From PALSA-693 sp963834725 (GTDB taxonomy: Bacteria; Actinomycetota; Acidimicrobiia; Acidimicrobiales; Palsa-688), in the NCBI GenBank assembly GCA_963834725.1, contig CAWICN010000001.1:1488001-1552000 (forward strand): a DNA stretch of 64,000 nucleotides, in the 5' to 3' direction. A program made the translations under genes and the position numbers. Shown piece by piece: positions 43,980-52,841 of this stretch. The notes below the pieces were generated by a model. It saw only the letters and a list, made by a program, of their open reading frames with translations, did no database searches and was not told where the DNA came from. How positions within the stretch are numbered: position 1 is the first letter of the stretch; each line of letters begins with the position of its first letter.

Positions 43980-46900
43980 GTGGTGGCGCAGAGCCGAGTG
44001 CTGATCGCCAATCGAGGCGAGATCGCGATCCGGGTGGCCCGGGCCGCGTCGGACCTGGGGCTCGAGTCCGTGGGCGTTTTCGCGTCCGTCGATGCTCTCA
44101 GCCTGCACACTCGCCTGGTCACCGAAGCGCGCCCGATCGGCGGCGGAGCGGTGAACGACCCCGTCGCCGCCTACCTGGACGGCGATGCCCTGGTGAAGAT
44201 CGCGCTGGAGACCGGCTGCGACTTCGTCCATCCCGGGTACGGGTTCCTGTCTGAGAGCGCTGCGTTCGCGGAGGCGACTGCGGCCGCCGGCCTGATCTTC
44301 GTCGGCCCCGGCGCAGAAGTGCTCCGCCTCTTCGGCGACAAGACCCGGGCTCGCTCGTTGGCCGCGTCGATCGGCATCCCGGTCGTGCCGGGCAGTCCGA
44401 CGGTGGGCTCGGCCGAGGAAGCGGCCGCTTCGGCCGATGAGCTCGGCTATCCGGTCATGCTGAAGGCAGCGGCCGGCGGGGGAGGCCGCGGCATTCGCAT
44501 GGTGCCCGACCGTGGTGCGATGGCGGAAGCGTTCGAACGCTGCCGCAGCGAGGCGGCGGCAGCGTTCGGCGACGGCGCCCTGTTCCTGGAACAGGTGGTC
44601 GGCCGCCCCCGGCACATCGAGGTCCAGATCCTCGCCGATGCCGACGGGAACACCATCCACCTCCACGAGAGGGACTGCTCCGTGCAGCTGCGCAACCAGA
44701 AGGTTGTCGAAATAGCGCCCGCTGCGGGTCTCGACGACGCCCTGCGAACCCGGATCCTCGACGACGCCGTGCGACTGGCCCGGGCCGCCCACCATGTGAA
44801 CGCCGGCACGCTCGAGTTTCTGGTCGCCCCGGAGGCAGGGCAGCATTTCTTCATCGAGGGCAACCCGCGGATCCAGGTAGAGCACACTGTCACCGAGCAG
44901 GTCACGGGGATCGATCTGGTTGAGGCGCAGCTGCGCATCGCCGGCGGCGGCTCGCTGGCGGCGATAGGACTCGGGGATCAGGCGGCGGTAGGTTCCCCGC
45001 GTGGCTACGCCGTCCAGGCCAGGGTGGTGGCCTCCGGAACTGGGATGATCTCGGCCTACAAGGAGCCCTCCGGGCCGGGCGTCCGGGTCGACTCGTGTGG
45101 CTACGTCGGGTACGCGCCGCCGCCCCAGTTCGATCCTCTGCTCGCCAAGGTGGTCTGCTCGTCGCCCAACGGCGCGCCACTCGAGCGCGGCTATCGACCG
45201 GACCCGCCGGGCCCTGGACGAGTTCCACCTGACTGGCCTGCCCACCAACATCGAGCAGCTACGGGCCATCCTGTCGACGCCGGAGGTGCGCGACGGGGAC
45301 GCCCGCACATCCTTGCTGTCCGACTCCTCTGACGTGAGGGAGCGGTTGGCGGCGCCGCGGCCAGCCGGGGCGGCGGTGGCCTTCCTGGAGCAACAGGCCT
45401 CGACCGGGCTTGATGGCGTCCCTGTGCGATCGGGAGCGGCAGCGCGACCGGGAGCGGCAGCAGACGGCCACTCCTCCTCGGCCCTGCCGATTGCCGACGG
45501 GCACCACGGCGTGGAGTGCCCCGTGGCCAGCGCCCTGGTCGAGTTCCGGGTGGCCGAAGGCGACACCGTGGTCGAAGGTGACCCGGTCGTGGTGGTGAGC
45601 GCCATGAAGATGGAAACGGTCGTCCTGGCGCCCTGCTCGGGCATCGTCGCCTCGATCCAATCACTCGAGCCGGGTGCCGAGCTCGGCGCCGGCGACATTC
45701 TCGCCGTGATCGACGCCCGCCAGGGCGGTGCCGGGGCACCGCGGGCGACCGCCGAGAGCGACAGCTGGGACGATGTGCTGCGGGACATCCAGGACCTGCA
45801 GCAGCTGGCCCACGCCCGGTTGGCGCCTGGATCCGAAGACCCCGGCGTCCTGCGGCAGCGCAGCCGGGGCAAGCTCACCTGCCGGGAGCGCATCGCCCTC
45901 CTCCTCGACGAGGGATCCTTCCGTGAGGTCGGCAGCATCACCGGCTTCGCGTCGTACGGCGACGACGGGCGGGTGTCGGCGTTCACTCCCGCCAACCACG
46001 TCGGAGGCCGGGGCACGATCGAGGCGAGACCCGTCGTGGTGTGCGCCGATGATTTCACCTCCAGGGGCGGCCACGCCGACGGAGCCATCGGGGGGAAGAG
46101 CATGTATCTCGACCGGCTGTCCGTGCAGCTGCAGACACCGTCCATACGCCTCCTGGACGGCTCATCGGGCGGCGGCAGCGTGGCCGCGATGGTTCCCGAG
46201 CAGCAGCGCGAGGGGGAAGCGTCCGTCCAGGAGAGCCGGGGCGCCATCGTCGCCGGCCGGCCCCGGGTGACGGGAGGCGGGGGCTCGTTCCTGCCGGGCC
46301 ACCTCGGGAGCACCGCCTTCACGGAACAGCTGTCCACGGTGCCGGTGGTCAACATGCTGCTCGGCAGCGTGGTGGGGATCGGGGCAGCCAAGGCCGTCCT
46401 CGGGCATTTCTCGGTGATGGTGCGCGACATCGCCCAGCTGTTCGTGGCCGGACCGCCCGTCGTGCAGCACGCGATGGGCTACGACATCACCAAGGAAGAC
46501 CTCGGCGACTGGCGGGTCCACTGTCGCAACGGGTCGGTGGACAATCTGGCCGACAGCGAAGCGGCCGCGGCCGCAGAGGTGCGCAGGTTTCTGTCCTACC
46601 TTCCGTCCAGCGTGTACGAGCCTCCACCGGTTGAGCGTCCCGACCCCCGGGACCCGGCCGATCGTTATGCCCCGGAGCTGCGTTCGCTCATCCCCCGCCG
46701 CCGGACCACGACTTTCGACATTCGCCGGGCCATTGAGTTGATGGCCGACGACGGCTCGTTCTTCGAGATCGGGCCGCTGTGGGGGACCGATCAGGTGGTC
46801 GGTTTCGTGCGGTTCAACGGGCACCCGCTGGGCGTCCTGGCGTCCGATAGCCGTCATGTCAACGGGGGCGCCATGACCGCCGACGGGTGCCGGAAGTTGT

Positions 46901-47424
46901 CCCGCCACCTCGATCTGTGCGACCTGTTCCACATTCCGATTCTCAACCTGATCGACAACCCCGGCTTCGCCGTGGGGTTGGAGCACGAGCGGACAGGGGC
47001 CATCCGGGCCGGCGGCCAGTGGATGGTGGCCTTCGCCCAGGTCACGGTGCCCCTCTTCACCGTCGTGATGCGGCGCAGCTTCGGGGTGGCGGGCAACAAC
47101 TTCGCCACCCCGCAAGCGCAGGCGTCCGTGCGGGTCGCCTGGCCGTCGGCGGACGTAGGCGGCATCCCTCCCGAAGGTGGCATCGAAGCGGCCTACAAGC
47201 GGCAGCTGGCCGAAGCCGCCGACCCGGTGGCGTTGCGCGCCGAGATCAACGCCCGGATCGAGAGCGTGCGCGGCCCGCTCGGGCCTCTCTCGAAGTTCCA
47301 GATCGAGGAGATGATCGACCCCTGCGACACTCGCCCCATGGTCTGCGAATGGGCCGAGCTCGCCTACCGGGTGGTGGCCCAGCCGGCTTCACTTGGCCCC
47401 CGGGCCATCCAGTTCCGTCCCTGA
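43980..47424 (+). pseudogene. Single-chain biotin-dependent acyl-CoA carboxylase (BC-BCCP-CT), one frameshift
   Basis: A 1147-residue, three-part enzyme that carboxylates an acyl-CoA with bicarbonate and ATP. The biotin carboxylase starts at GTG 43980 (AGGAGG at about 43973) and shows ANRGEIAIRVARAA, the GGGGRGIR ATP-grasp loop, and EGNPRIQVEHTVTE. At 45183-45190 the frame changes: APLE is followed in the next frame by SAAIDRTRRALDEFHLTGLPTNIEQL. Then come the biotinyl motif SAMKMETVVLAPCSG near 45600, and a carboxyltransferase with GGHADGAIGGKSMYLDRL, VGIGAAKAVLGHF, HVNGGAMTADGCRKLSRHLDLC and FVMRRSFGVAGNNFATPQA-like segments. One extra or missing base explains the break, so the gene may be intact in the living cell. 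Single-chain carboxylases of this kind act on long- or branched-chain substrates. Confidence 0.9.
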
Positions 47425-47430
47425 GCGACA

Positions 47431-47526
47431 CGGCTGCGGAAGGACTTCGTGTTCAACGCTCGGGTGTCGAGCATCGAGCTCGAGGAGGACAGCGGGCGGT
47501 GGGTAGTGTCGACCGAGGACGGGTGA
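47431..47526 (+). pseudogene. Internal remnant of a Baeyer-Villiger (flavin) monooxygenase
   Basis: The segment reads RLRKDFVFNARVSSIELEED then SGRWVVSTEDG and ends at TGA 47524. This 31-residue piece matches the FNARV...W.V.T..G strand-turn region that follows the first FAD motif of Baeyer-Villiger monooxygenases. No flavin-binding GxGxxG motif survives on either side. It follows the carboxylase stop by 6 bp. Confidence 0.65.
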
Positions 47527-47625
47527 GGGCGCTTTCCCGGTACCGATCCGGGTGCGTGGAGTTTGACGGAGCGGGGCGCGCCTACCGCCAGTGGCCAGGT
47601 TGGCGCGGTTCGGAGCGGCCGGCGC

Positions 47626-48330
47626 TCAGCGAGACGCCTTCTTCGACCGCGCCGCCGGCGACGAAGCGGTAAACGACTCGATGTTGAAATCGGTCAGCGC
47701 CGTGAACCAGAGGTCGGTGAGCACATCGACGAGGACCTCGTCGCTGACGCTCAGCCCGTGCCGCACGTGCGAGAGCAGGAATGCTCCCCGGAGCTGCTGA
47801 ACGAGCAGGACCACCCTTAGCCGGGCGGCCTCCCGGAGATGGCGCGGCCAGCGGCTCAGATATCCGGGCATATGGTCCGCGGTGAGAAATGGCGACACGA
47901 CAATCAGGTCGGGCTCGCTTACGGCGAGCTCCTGCCACACCAGAACCATGGTGCGATGGGTGTCAAACCAGCCGAGCGCCTCGACCATCCAGTCCCGAAT
48001 GGCGGCCCGATCCGGGTTGGTGAGCAACCGGTCGAGTTGTTCGTAGAGCGCCCCGACTGCAGGCTGGACCTCGTCGGACAGGGCTCGGACCAGCTCGAGC
48101 TTGTTGTCGAAGTGCAAATAAAACGTTCCCCTGGCCACCTCGGCCTCGGCCACGACGTCCTCGATCGTGGTGGCGCCGTACCCGTGCTTCTCGAAGCAGG
48201 TCAACGCCGCGCCCAGCAAGCGTTGACGGGTCAGGTTGCGCTGCTCCTCGCGGATGCCCGCTCGCTTGCGCTCGCTCCGGGCCTCGAGACGAGAGCTTTC
48301 CTGGTGGGCGCCAGATCCCTGGCCATTCAC
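47626..48330 (-). CDS. TetR/AcrR family transcriptional regulator
   Basis: A 234-residue regulator. The helix-turn-helix reads RLLGAALTCFEKHGYGATTIEDVVAEAEVARGTFYLHFDNKLELV. The C-terminal domain is typical of TetR regulators and carries a basic N-terminal extension of about 30 residues. It sits between the carboxylase and an LLM enzyme gene, and may control one of these. ATG 48330 is the first Met of a frame with the full HTH. Confidence 0.91.
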   Translation of the reverse strand: MNGQGSGAHQESSRLEARSERKRAGIREEQRNLTRQRLLGAALTCFEKHGYGATTIEDVVAEAEVARGTFYLHFDNKLELVRALSDEVQPAVGALYEQLDRLLTNPDRAAIRDWMVEALGWFDTHRTMVLVWQELAVSEPDLIVVSPFLTADHMPGYLSRWPRHLREAARLRVVLLVQQLRGAFLLSHVRHGLSVSDEVLVDVLTDLWFTALTDFNIESFTASSPAARSKKASR

Positions 48331-48451
48331 AAGACGAAGTGTACAGCATCAAGACGGATTCCTGCTCCCTCTCCTCGTCCCGCTCGCTGCCGCCCGCTGC
48401 GCCTCTTACGATGAGCACGGCAGTCCGATGGGAACGGAGGTCAATGTGCAC

Positions 48452-48570
48452 GGCATGGCCGCAGAGCAGCGCCCCGGCATGGCCACAGAGCAGCGCCACG
48501 GCATGGCCACAGAGCAGCGCCACGGCAGGCCACCGAGCAGCGCCACGGCATGGCCACAGAGCGGCGCCCG
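48452..48570. repeat. 24-bp tandem repeat, five copies
   Basis: Units of GGCATGGCCACAGAGCAGCG plus CCAC start at 48452, 48476, 48500, 48524 and about 48547; the fourth lacks one base. The array lies in the spacer between the divergent TetR and LLM genes, where no other gene is seen. Confidence 0.9.
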
Positions 48571-48685
48571 CTGCCTTGACTTTTGAACCTGACAGACGAG
48601 AGAGGAAAGTGCGAATGAACACCGCCCTGTCGGCCGCGGTCGGGGATCCGCCCCCCGGCCTGGCAACCGTCCGCTCGCGACCGCG

Positions 48686-49726
48686 ATGAAGCTCGGCCTG
48701 CAGTTCGGCTACTGGCAAGCGGCGCCCCCAAGCGGGGTCCAGGAACGGCTGACAGAGGCTGAGCGTCTGGGCTACGACGCCGTCTTCACGGCTGAGTCAT
48801 GGGGATCCGATGCCTTCACCCCGCTGGCCTGGTGGGGAGGGTCCACCAGCCGGATCCGCCTCGGTACAGCCGTGGTCCAGATCTCGGCACGAACGCCGAC
48901 GTCCACGGCCATGCATGCCCTCACCCTCGACCACCTCTCGGGCGGGCGCCACATCCTGGGTCTGGGCGTCTCAGGGCCCCAGGTGGTGGAGGGCTGGTAT
49001 GGCCAGCCCTTCGGCCAGCCCCTGGCACGCACGCGCGAGTACGTCAGCATCGTTCGCCAGGTCCTCGAACGGGCCGGGCCCGTCGAGAGCAACGGTCCCC
49101 ACTACCCGCTCCCCTACCACGGCCCGAACTCGCTCGGTTACGGCAAGTCGCTGCGCCCCATCACCCACCCACTTCGGTCCGACCTCCCCATCTGGCTGGG
49201 TACCGAAGGACCCAAAAACGTGGCCCTGACCGCGGAGATCGCCGACGGGTGGCTGGCCATCTACTACTCACCTCGCCTGGCCAGCACATACAACGCCTGG
49301 CTCGACGAGGGCTTTGGCCGCCCTGGGGCGCGCACCACTCGCCAGAATTTCGAAATCGCGGCCAACTGTGCCGTCCACCTCACCGACGACCGGGAGGCGG
49401 TGCTCGAGACCATGAAGCCCGGCGTGGCGTTCTACGTCGGGGGCATGGGCGCCCGGGAGATGAATTTCCACAAGCAGGTCTATGCCCGCATGGGCTATGA
49501 GAAAGAGGTCGAGGAGATCGAGAACCTCTTCCTCGAGGGCAAGCGTGAGGAGGCGGTGGCGGCCGTTCCCACCTCGATGGTGGCCGACACGGCTCTCGTC
49601 GGATCGCGGGAGCGCATCCGCGACGAGCTGTCCCTCTGGAGCGAAGCCGGCGTGACCATGCTGGTAGTAGGGGCGCGCTCCACCGACGAGCTGCGCACCA
49701 TCGCCGAAGTCATCCTCGACGCCTGA
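48686..49726 (+). CDS. LLM class F420-dependent oxidoreductase
   Basis: A 346-residue luciferase-like enzyme, clearly paralogous to the one at 40298: LGLQFGYWQAAPPSGVQERL, LGYDAVFTAESWGSDAFTPLAWW, RIRLGTAVVQISARTPTSTAMHALTLDHLSGGRHILGLGVSGPQVVEGWYGQPF, and FYVGGMGAREMNFHKQVYARMGYE. The two likely oxidise or reduce related substrates with F420. It is monocistronic and followed by the dispersed repeat at 49737. Confidence 0.93.
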   Translation: MKLGLQFGYWQAAPPSGVQERLTEAERLGYDAVFTAESWGSDAFTPLAWWGGSTSRIRLGTAVVQISARTPTSTAMHALTLDHLSGGRHILGLGVSGPQVVEGWYGQPFGQPLARTREYVSIVRQVLERAGPVESNGPHYPLPYHGPNSLGYGKSLRPITHPLRSDLPIWLGTEGPKNVALTAEIADGWLAIYYSPRLASTYNAWLDEGFGRPGARTTRQNFEIAANCAVHLTDDREAVLETMKPGVAFYVGGMGAREMNFHKQVYARMGYEKEVEEIENLFLEGKREEAVAAVPTSMVADTALVGSRERIRDELSLWSEAGVTMLVVGARSTDELRTIAEVILDA

Positions 49727-49736
49727 ACGCCCCATC

Positions 49737-49817
49737 ATTCTCTGCAGCGCGCTCCCCTTCAACCGGGCACAGTTCGCTTCAGAGAATCTGAAAAGGGCAC
49801 AGTTCGGTACAGAAAAT
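49737..49817. repeat. Dispersed composite repeat, copy B
   Basis: ATTCTCTG (49737-49744) pairs with CAGAGAAT (49780-49787). GGGCACAGTTCG occurs at 49765-49776 and 49795-49806, exactly 30 bp apart, each followed by CAGARAAT. The same words, spacing and orientation recur at 23720-23830. The element begins 11 bp after the LLM stop. Spacer 49818-49940 holds only GGGAGCTCGGCGAGCGATG repeats. Confidence 0.72.
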
Positions 49818-49940
49818 CCCACAAAGATGCCCAGCCAGCGGGAGCTCGGCGGCTGGCACCGGGGGGGCGGGAGCTCGGCGAGCGATGGGGGCGGGAGCTC
49901 GGCGAGCGATGATCTTCAGGCGGGCCCGCTGCGGTCGGGC

Positions 49941-51149
49941 TCAGCCGACATGCGGCCGGGCGGAGCTCGAGCGGCCACCGCCGCCGTCGTCAGAGAGTTT
50001 GTAAATGCGGCGGGCATTTCCCGCTCCGATCATCGCCGCGGCACGACGGATCTCCTCCGGGCTGCGAGCCTCTCGTTCCGCCAGCGGCGCCAACACGGTC
50101 GCCAGCGCCTGGCGAAACGTGTCGGCGGCCACCAGATGCAGTTCGGCCAGGCCGAAGGCATCGGAGGAGTAGAGCATCTTGTGGAACGGCGCGGACTCGA
50201 TCGCCTCCGCCAATACGGACGCCGCCCGATGTCCCACCACATTGAGGGCCAGCCCGACGTCGAAGTACACGTGCGGGTAGACCCCGGCGAGGTAGGCGGC
50301 CTCTCGATGGTAGGGATAGCAATGCAGCAGCACGATCGGCGCGCCGAGCGGTGCCGACCGTCTGATCAAACGGGTCAACAGGACAGGATTTGAGCGATGG
50401 AGCTCGAGATCGGCGTCGCCGTACCCGGTGTGAAACTGCAGCGGAACTCCCGCCCGGAGGCCGGCCCACACGAGGTGGCGCAGCAGGACCGGGTGCGAGA
50501 CCCGCAACTCCCCGGAGTGGGCCGCCTCTTTCAACCAGTCGGCAGCGGCGGCGCGGACCTCGCCAGGCCCCGGCTCGTCCGGGTCGATGTCGAGCCCGTG
50601 TCGATAGGCCAGTATCGACTTGCAGCCAACCGCCGCGTCGCGGCCGGACAGGATACCGGAGAGCCGCTCCCCCAGCCGGTCGGCGAAGCCCGCCGGCCCG
50701 ACGCCCTCCTCCGCCACCGCCTCGGCCAGGTGCTCCAGACGCACGATCTGCCGCACAGGCGTACCGGCCGCGCTGGCCAGGTCCGAGAGGCTAAGCAACT
50801 CGGCGGCTCGAAACCCGTGGTCGACCAGTAATTCCGCCACACGGGCGCGGCGGAGCAGACGCCGGTTAGCTTCCTCGCCACCGAGCTCCCGGCGGCGGGC
50901 CACGTACTCGTCAGCGGTCGCTGAAGAGGGCAGATCGAGCGCCGGGGCGCAAGTGCGCAGCACTGCGGCGCCGAGAAAAGAGTCGAAGTAGCTGCAGCCG
51001 GGCGGCGCCGGCTTCCCGGACTCGGTGAGAAAGCGTTCCAGAGCGGCCCGGTCGGGAATGTCCCTGGCCACGCTGTGGGCGTGGTGGTCGACGAGCGAGA
51101 GGTGGGCCCACTGCTCTGGCGTGAAGTGAGGACCGTTGGCAACGGCCAT
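49941..51149 (-). CDS. Amidohydrolase coupled to a glutamine synthetase-like protein (FluG-type half)
   Basis: A 402-residue amidohydrolase. Visible are LSLVDHHAHSVARDIPDR with the HxH metal motif, SGILSGRDAAVGCKSILAYRHGLDID, VPLQFHTGYGDADLELHRSNPVLL with the metal His, IVLLHCYPYHREAAYLAGVYPHVYFDVGLA, and YSSDAFGLAELH with the catalytic Asp. In fungi, FluG joins such an amidohydrolase to a glutamine synthetase-like domain in one chain; here they are separate. ATG 51149 overlaps the stop of the synthetase gene (TGATG), so translation is coupled. A gamma-glutamyl amide hydrolysis role is inferred. Confidence 0.9.
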   Translation of the reverse strand: MAVANGPHFTPEQWAHLSLVDHHAHSVARDIPDRAALERFLTESGKPAPPGCSYFDSFLGAAVLRTCAPALDLPSSATADEYVARRRELGGEEANRRLLRRARVAELLVDHGFRAAELLSLSDLASAAGTPVRQIVRLEHLAEAVAEEGVGPAGFADRLGERLSGILSGRDAAVGCKSILAYRHGLDIDPDEPGPGEVRAAAADWLKEAAHSGELRVSHPVLLRHLVWAGLRAGVPLQFHTGYGDADLELHRSNPVLLTRLIRRSAPLGAPIVLLHCYPYHREAAYLAGVYPHVYFDVGLALNVVGHRAASVLAEAIESAPFHKMLYSSDAFGLAELHLVAADTFRQALATVLAPLAEREARSPEEIRRAAAMIGAGNARRIYKLSDDGGGGRSSSARPHVG

Positions 51150-52666
51150 CAGTGCCGCCACCGGGTCGCGGCGGCCACCTCGTCCGGTGTGGACCGGGCG
51201 AACAACGCGACCTCGGCCCGCCGGACGGCTGCAATGGTTTCGAAGAGGGCGTCGCCGAGCGCCTCGGCGAGAACGGCGCTGCTCTCATAATGGTCGAGCG
51301 CTTCGGGCAGGCTTTGCGGCAGCCTCGCGACTTTGGCAGCCACCAATGCTTCCGGTGAAAGGCCGGCCGGATCGACGGTCACCTCCGGCGGGAGGCGCAA
51401 GCCGTCACGGACACCCGCGAGCCCGGCCGCCAGCACCGCCCCCACCAGCAGATAGGGGTTGGCGCTCAAATCGAAGCATTTCACCTCCAGGTTGGCGTGG
51501 GCGGTTTCGAAGCCAGTCGGGCCCGTCACCAATCGCAGGGCCGCTTCCCGATTCTCGAGCCCCCACGCCTGGTACACGCCCGCCCAATGCTGGGGGACCA
51601 GGCGCAGGTAGCTGGCGACGCTCGGGCATCCGATCACGAGAAGGGCGGGCAGCTCCCGAAGGATGCCGCCTGCAAACGCCTCACCGACGCCGGTGATGCC
51701 GTGAGGTCCGGTTCCACCAGCAAACATGTTGCGTTCGCCTTGCCAGACGCTCAGGTGAAGATGGCCGCCGTTGCCGACCTGGCCGGCGACGACACTGGGC
51801 GAAAAGCTGGTCCGCAGGCCATGATTGATCCCCACCGCCCGAAGTGTCTGACGGGTCAGCACCTGATCGTCGGCGGCGCCCACCGGGTCATTGGCGGCTA
51901 TCGACACCTCGAACTGGCCGGCGGCGTACTCGGGATGCACCTGCTGGACCGACACGCCCTCCGCGTTGAGGGCGCCTAACAGGTCGGCAAGGTAGTCGGA
52001 TCGTTCGATGACGCGGGTCATTCCGTATGCGGGACCGACGGCGGCTGGAGCGACCTCATCGCCGGTTGCGGCGTCCAGGGTCCACTCGACCTCAAAGCTC
52101 ATCTGCGCCGACAGGCCGACTCCGGCGGCGAGCGCGGTCATGCGCTTGGCGAAGGTGCGCTGGCATAAGGGATGCACCTCGCCCGACTGCCGGCGACGAA
52201 CGACGGGCGCCCACGCCCAGCCGGGCTGGGCGGCCAACGTCACCAGACGCGCCAGGTCGGGATAGAGGCAGAGGTCGCCGACCGGACCGGTCGAGGTACG
52301 ACTGGCGGTGATCGAATCGTCCAGAAGGAACACGTCAAACACCGGCGACATCCCCGCCCCATGGCTGACGGTCGCCTCGAGGCGGGCAGGCGGTATGGCC
52401 TTGACGCGGGTGATCCCGGAATTGTCGACATAGGTCAGAGCGATGGCAGCCACGCCGCCTCCGGCCAGCTCTTCGGCGAGCCGGGCCGGATCGGTCGACG
52501 GAGTCTGGGCCGCCGGAGTCTGGGCCGCCGGAGTCTGGGCCGCCGGAGTCTGGGCCGCCGGAGTCTGGGCCGCCGGAGCCTGGGCCGCCGGAGTCTGGGC
52601 CGCCGGAGCCTGGGCCGCCGGAGCCTGGGCCCCCGCTCCTTCGGCCCTGCCGACGTCAGCCACCAT
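51149..52666 (-). CDS. Glutamine synthetase family protein (gamma-glutamyl ligase-like)
   Basis: A 505-residue member of the glutamine synthetase fold. After an N-terminal tail of about nine Ala-Ala-Gln-Thr/Ala-Pro repeats (residues about 15-60), the chain shows IALTYVDNSGITRVKAIP, FLLDDSITASRTSTGPVGDLCLYPD, the metal-site segment FEVEWTL, VHPEYAAGQFEVSIAANDPVGAADDQVLTRQTLRAV, GNGGHLHLSVW (ATP/Mn loop), and NREAALRLVTGP with the substrate arginine. Members outside nitrogen metabolism join glutamate to amines. The start ATG 52666 follows AAGG closely. It forms one operon with the amidohydrolase downstream. Confidence 0.88.
   Translation of the reverse strand: MVADVGRAEGAGAQAPAAQAPAAQTPAAQAPAAQTPAAQTPAAQTPAAQTPAAQTPSTDPARLAEELAGGGVAAIALTYVDNSGITRVKAIPPARLEATVSHGAGMSPVFDVFLLDDSITASRTSTGPVGDLCLYPDLARLVTLAAQPGWAWAPVVRRRQSGEVHPLCQRTFAKRMTALAAGVGLSAQMSFEVEWTLDAATGDEVAPAAVGPAYGMTRVIERSDYLADLLGALNAEGVSVQQVHPEYAAGQFEVSIAANDPVGAADDQVLTRQTLRAVGINHGLRTSFSPSVVAGQVGNGGHLHLSVWQGERNMFAGGTGPHGITGVGEAFAGGILRELPALLVIGCPSVASYLRLVPQHWAGVYQAWGLENREAALRLVTGPTGFETAHANLEVKCFDLSANPYLLVGAVLAAGLAGVRDGLRLPPEVTVDPAGLSPEALVAAKVARLPQSLPEALDHYESSAVLAEALGDALFETIAAVRRAEVALFARSTPDEVAAATRWRH
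52499..52630 (-). repeat. 15-bp in-frame tandem repeat encoding an AAQTP tail
   Basis: About nine units of the 15-mer GCCGCCGGAGTCTGG (plus-strand view) code for the (A/T)PAAQ repeat at the N-terminus of the glutamine synthetase-like protein. The period is a multiple of 3, so the frame is kept. It is a likely flexible linker or a site of length variation. Confidence 0.92.
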
Positions 52667-52841
52667 CCTTAACGGTAGCCCTGGTCGCCAAGATCGAGTC
52701 GTCGAAACCGGATGGACCGTCTCGACCCCTGGAAGGGCCGGGGCCGGGACAAACGCCTGATATCGAGGACGATGACAGGCGCCTTCGAGCCCCGACGGGC
52801 GCCGTCGAGCCCCGATGGTGTTGTCTACACCGGCGTGGGCC

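Noticed and set aside
43692..46430. 912-codon minus-strand open frame
   Set aside because: It is antisense to the biotin-dependent carboxylase, whose plus-strand motifs are clear; high GC makes long antisense frames common here.
47524..47526. TGA after STEDG read as a Sec codon
   Set aside because: No hairpin or conserved downstream reading; it ends a remnant of a flavin monooxygenase.
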